From: an uncultured Desulfovibrio sp.
Lineage (GTDB): Bacteria > Desulfobacterota > Desulfovibrionia > Desulfovibrionales > Desulfovibrionaceae
Direction: 5' to 3'
Assembly: GCA_913063155.1 (NCBI GenBank)
Contig: CAJXYU010000004.1
Coordinates: forward strand, 124,001 to 188,000
DNA length: 64,000 bases
Shown here: positions 63,785 to 64,000 of the stretch, piece by piece
Numbering within the stretch: the first letter of the stretch is position 1
Layout of the letters: the number at the start of each line of letters is the position of its first letter
The notes under the pieces: model-generated
The model's input: the letters and a program-made list of their open reading frames with translations, nothing else
The model's database searches: none
Told to the model about the DNA's origin: nothing
Position numbers and translations under genes: made by a program

Positions 63785-64000
63785 ATGCAGCAATACGACG
63801 TCGTTGTAATAGGAGCAGGACCTGCAGGAGGCGGAATAGCTGTTTCCCTGGCCCAGGCAGGTAAGCAGGTTGCCATGATAGAGGCCGACGGTGTCGGCGG
63901 CGTTTGCCCCCTCCGAGGATGCAACCCCAAAAAAGTACTCATGTCAGGCTCCGAGGCGGTTGAAACGGCCCGACACCTGGAGGGAAAAGGGATCACAGGG
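63785..64000 (+). CDS. pyridine nucleotide-disulfide oxidoreductase, 5' part
   Basis: The first 72 codons of a class I flavin disulfide reductase: FAD site VVVIGAGPAGGGIAVSLAQAG, then GGVCPLRGCNPKKVL in the position of the redox-active cysteine pair (usually GG-T-C-x4-C-x-P-(S/T)K). Both cysteines are present. Whether it is a glutathione, mercuric or lipoamide-type reductase cannot be decided, since the gene runs off the window. AAAAGGAA precedes the ATG. Confidence 0.88.
   Translation, partial: MQQYDVVVIGAGPAGGGIAVSLAQAGKQVAMIEADGVGGVCPLRGCNPKKVLMSGSEAVETARHLEGKGITG

Overview
The window reads as chromosomal DNA of a sulfate-reducing deltaproteobacterium of the Desulfovibrio/Pseudodesulfovibrio type (Desulfovibrionales). 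The evidence is gene content: an Rnf operon headed by a decaheme cytochrome c with a long RnfB fused to a GltD-like flavoprotein, a tungsten-dependent aldehyde:ferredoxin oxidoreductase beside tupABC, a thioredoxin-reductase-like protein with a CVDC redox site, and a psd-pssA-leuACDB cluster. No species can be named from sequence alone.

Layout. 1-8.1 kb: a partial response regulator, an HD-domain protein, a REC-TPR protein, a sterol-desaturase-like membrane enzyme, the odd thioredoxin reductase, a PilZ protein, a YibE/F membrane protein and a lipoprotein alkaline phosphatase. 8.6-15.5 kb: decaheme cytochrome and rnfCDGEAB, then tRNA-Val(CAC). 15.6-32.2 kb: an accessory island bracketed by two copies of a 150-170 bp direct repeat, with a 3' fragment of a tRNA-Thr gene near its left edge. 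It holds a methyltransferase, a small HTH protein, a 25-repeat type I-E CRISPR array, a complete cas set on the minus strand (cas3, then cas8e-cse2-cas7-cas5-cas6e-cas1-cas2), and a large AT-richer helicase-PLD protein resembling type II Mokosh (MkoC). 32.6-42.1 kb: tungsten acquisition and use (AOR, MoaD-like and E1-like proteins, ModE-like regulator, tupABC, MobB-like protein) with a chemoreceptor inside. 42.1-47.2 kb: trmL, rfbB, rfbD and a SulP transporter. 47.5-64 kb: housekeeping genes (glycosyltransferase, aminotransferase, asd, metF, Nudix, ABC-F, GIY-YIG, psd-pssA-leuACDB, membrane hydrolase, EamA transporter, partial disulfide reductase).

The most interesting element is in the 360 bp gap between cas3 and cas8e. 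A solitary CRISPR-repeat-like unit (25234-25311, minus strand) is followed by a short spacer-like stretch and a second, degenerate hairpin with a T-tract. The first 12 nt of that stretch match, on the same strand, a site directly upstream of the cas8e promoter. The site carries a 5' AAG, the classical type I-E PAM, and the projected 32-bp target covers the whole -35 box (TTGACT, 17 bp, TAAATA). This is what a Cascade-guided autorepressor of the cas operon should look like (CreR type, or the antitoxin half of a CreTA module). The seed match, PAM and promoter are read directly from the sequence; the function is inferred.

How the parts fit: Rnf and the decaheme cytochrome couple ferredoxin or NADH oxidation to periplasmic electron flow and ion pumping. 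The tup/AOR locus imports tungstate, probably assembles or activates the pterin cofactor, and uses it in a ferredoxin-linked aldehyde oxidase. The island supplies phage defence with a candidate self-limiting control circuit.
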